A DNA stretch of 64,000 nt from Nodularia sp034931045. Lineage in GTDB: Bacteria; Cyanobacteriota; Cyanobacteriia; Cyanobacteriales; Nostocaceae. The notes beneath the pieces were generated by a model. That model had not been told where the DNA came from, did not search any database, and worked only from the letters and a program-made list of their open reading frames with translations. Positions within the stretch are counted from its first letter, which is position 1. Each line of letters begins with the position of its first letter. This document shows, piece by piece, positions 61,676-64,000 of the stretch. The position numbers were made by a program, and so were the translations under genes. The stretch spans positions 218,848 through 282,847 of the forward strand of contig NZ_JAYGHH010000003.1 in NCBI RefSeq assembly GCF_034931045.1, read 5' to 3'.

Positions 61676-63997
61676 TCAAACAGGAGCAAATAATTTATCA
61701 AGTTTGGGTTTTTGCTGTTGAAGATTTTGATTTAGTTTTTTTAATTCTAAAGCTAATTGCAAATCTTTAATAATTTTTGCATTGTCAGGTAGCTTACCTT
61801 TAGCAAATGAACGAAGAGAGAAACGGGGAAGAATTTGTAAAACCCACCGGAATAAAGGAAAAGATTTCTGGACTTTTTCAAAAGTTTTTAACTGGTTCTC
61901 TAAATCGGTGGTATATATTTGCTCATTCCAATGTTGTGCTAATTGAGTCCGATGTTTTGAAATCTGACGTGATGAGCTTAAAAAACCATTAGTAAATTGA
62001 TAAATTTTTAACCACTTCTCTCTATCAAAAGCTGCAACATGAATTCCACCACCAGCTAAATCAACCCCTATTTGGGGTAGTTGTCGTAGCAAATTTAAAG
62101 AAGGTTTAATATTTATAGATAAACTTGCCAAAAATGAGGTCAATTCTTTTTCTAAATGAGATATTTCTGATTTTAGTTGATTAAGAAAATTACTAATTTC
62201 ATCTTGAAGTGATAAACTTAATTCACAACAATTACTAATATTCCAGGAATTTTGATCAATAGAACCAACATTTTTAGCCCGATTCACATATTTATCCAGT
62301 AAATTATGTAAATGTTTTAACTGTGTTTGAGTTAAATTATCTATATCTATTCCTGGTAAATTTATAAATTCAACATTTTCTAGATGTGTTAATTGTCCTA
62401 AAACTTCATAGATAGAATTACCAAGAGGATACTGATGATGCAATACTTGAGGATAAGCTGCAAGATGTTGTTTAACTTCTTCTACTTCTTTCAGCATTTC
62501 CGCCCAAGGAACATTAGATAAGCGCTCTTGATTTAGAGATGTCACTAAAGAACTAATAACTTGTTTACGGTTAGCTTTATCACTATGAAGTTCTAAACAA
62601 AAATCACCTAATCTTATTTGATTTAAGCGACGTTGCACAACCTCCAAAGCTGTCATTTTTTCAGCTACAAATAAAACTGATTTACCTTGAGCGAGAAAAG
62701 CAGCAATTAAATTAGTAATAGTTTGTGATTTTCCTGTTCCTGGAGGTCCTTGAAGTACAAAACTACGTCCTTTCAATGCTGCGTAAACAGCAGAAAGCTG
62801 AGAGGAATCAGCATCAACTACCATTGGTAGTTCTGACAAGGGAACAGTATCTAATTTATGGGGTTGTATTTCTCCCACAGGGTCAGCCAGAGGTTCTCTT
62901 CCTCCCATAGCAATATGTTGAACCAAGGGATTTTTTAACAAAACCTCTGTATTATCCTGTAAATCTTTCCACATCAAGAACTTACCAAAACTGAAAGTTG
63001 TAATTACTACAGCATCTATTACTAACCATCCCGGTTGATTTGCAATCACTTTTCTAATTTCTTGGAAAGCTTTTGTAATATCAAATCCACTTTCGTCTTC
63101 CGGTGGTTCGGCTAGAATGTTCAGTTCTAATCCACAATCTTGACGGATTTTTTCAAATAAAGTTACATTCCCTAATGGGTCATTATCTCCTAAGCTAAAA
63201 CTAACTCGATAATTGCTGCGATTAACGTTTAAGTTAATAGGGTATAAAAATAAAGGTGCTAGTTTGGGAATTGTTTTTCCTCGTTCTGTATATTGTAGTA
63301 AACCTAAAGCAACATAAAGGTTACTAGCTCCCGTTTCTTCTTTGCTAAGACTCGCCTCTTTTTCTAAGATTTTACCTATTTTATTAAGCCATTGGTCATC
63401 AACGTGTAGTGGAAGTCCATATTCTTCTAACGCATCCGTTCCTAATCCATGAATTGCTTGACATTTACCTTGAGATAAATCTGACGCTTTTCTTGCTAAT
63501 CTTTCACTTGGATTAATTCTATTTTGTAATAATTGCTGATTTCTTTGCTCTCTACCATTAGAACCTGGAATAATTTCAATTGATTTACCAGATGCAAGAT
63601 AATCTTCAAACTCTGGTAGTAACTTATCAGGTATGTCTAAAATTATAAAAGTTTGCTTTTTGCTGTTAACTTTCTTGTAAAATGAGTTATAAGTTTTATT
63701 TATTAAATCTTGTTTATTGACCTCAATGATTTGTTTTAATTTTTGTTGCGAAAATGGAATATTTATATTTTTATTTTTATCGAAGCTTTTCACATAAGCA
63801 TCTAAATTAAATTGCTTACTTAGGTCAAAATTTCTTCCAATTATATTTTCTACCTTTATACTCTCAAGTATCTGCAATAATTCAGAAACTTCTTCTGAAT
63901 CTATATCTTGTGGAAATTCTTCAAGATGGTTATTAATCAAACCTGCTAAATAAGCTTTGATTTGTTGAATTAATAACTCTGCAATCAACTTACTCAC
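61676..63997 (-). pseudogene. Hhe-like helicase-nuclease, N-terminal part (DUF4011, motif I)
   Basis: A 773-residue frame. The first 180 residues are helical; then a DUF4011-type region (LAPLFLYPINLNVNRS, VIDAVVITTFSFGKFLMWKDL) and helicase motif I QGPPGTGKSQ (about residues 415-425), with motif Ia VLFVAEKMTAL. A coiled-coil insertion follows. A TGA at 61676-61678 ends it at KLFAPV, although homologous sequence continues. Domain order matches the DUF4011-helicase-nuclease proteins named Hhe in phage-defence surveys. The start is GTG 63997, but the frame stays open to the window edge, so the true start may lie outside. Confidence 0.8.
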
Positions 63998-64000
63998 ATC

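Overview
The window comes from a filamentous, most likely heterocyst-forming cyanobacterium (Nostocales). The base composition is AT-rich, and the HIP1 palindrome GCGATCGC and its GCGATCG/CGATCGC cores occur in many genes. Cyanobacterial families are dense (DUF2232, UPF0284, DUF3370, DUF1818, DUF2499, DUF3593, COP23, XisI). Several intergenic gaps hold the heptamer repeats (ACTCAGC, CAAATTC) and GC-rich dispersed repeats typical of Nostoc and Anabaena relatives. No species is named. Two runs of N (25918-25992 and 41646-41670) are assembly gaps.

Layout. 1-7.4 kb: a left-truncated Crp-family regulator, DUF2232, a CobT-like UPF0284 protein, a Tat lipoprotein of solute-binding type, small hypotheticals, pgsA and a Uma2 nuclease. 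7.4-14.3 kb is an accessory patch. It has a broken Ser/Thr kinase 5' end running into a COP23 lipoprotein, a DUF4351 protein, a 900-residue double-trypsin/TPR lipoprotein, and a cluster of decayed toxin-antitoxin genes (VapC-like, BrnT, XisI, MntA), followed by aspA and an orphan antitoxin. 14.3-17.2 kb: a DUF362 protein and a two-gene ATPase/Toprim-like module that looks like a defence system. A 0.9 kb gene-free stretch follows.

18-53.5 kb is mostly core genome: ppa, panD, rsmD, hisH, a BASS transporter, prmA, a DnaJ-like co-chaperone, glgC, a GH13 amylase, a fasciclin protein, rpoZ, tRNA-Pro(GGG), csaB, hisA, an OmpR-type regulator, a monothiol glutaredoxin with BolA, a PrcA-like subtilase, plsC, tadA, grxC, glpX, hemA, a rhodanese, a LivG/LivM amino-acid transporter pair, a RelE/ParE-like toxin-antitoxin pair and pgi. 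Sugar-phosphate and storage metabolism (glpX, glgC, pgi, GH13) is well represented but spread over separate transcription units. hisH and hisA are also apart, as is usual in cyanobacteria.

53.5-64 kb is a second accessory patch resembling a decaying defence island. It holds an intact superfamily-2 helicase with a C-terminal PD-(D/E)XK-like nuclease, a 3' remnant of malate dehydrogenase sitting in frame behind a sugar-type ABC ATPase, and a 5.2 kb superfamily-1 helicase-nuclease gene (DUF4011/DUF3320, Hhe-like). That large gene is broken by an in-frame stop and by a roughly 101 bp MITE-like insertion whose removal restores the frame. The best candidates for a little-described system are the ATPase/Toprim pair at 15608-17196 and the helicase-nuclease at 54407-56917.
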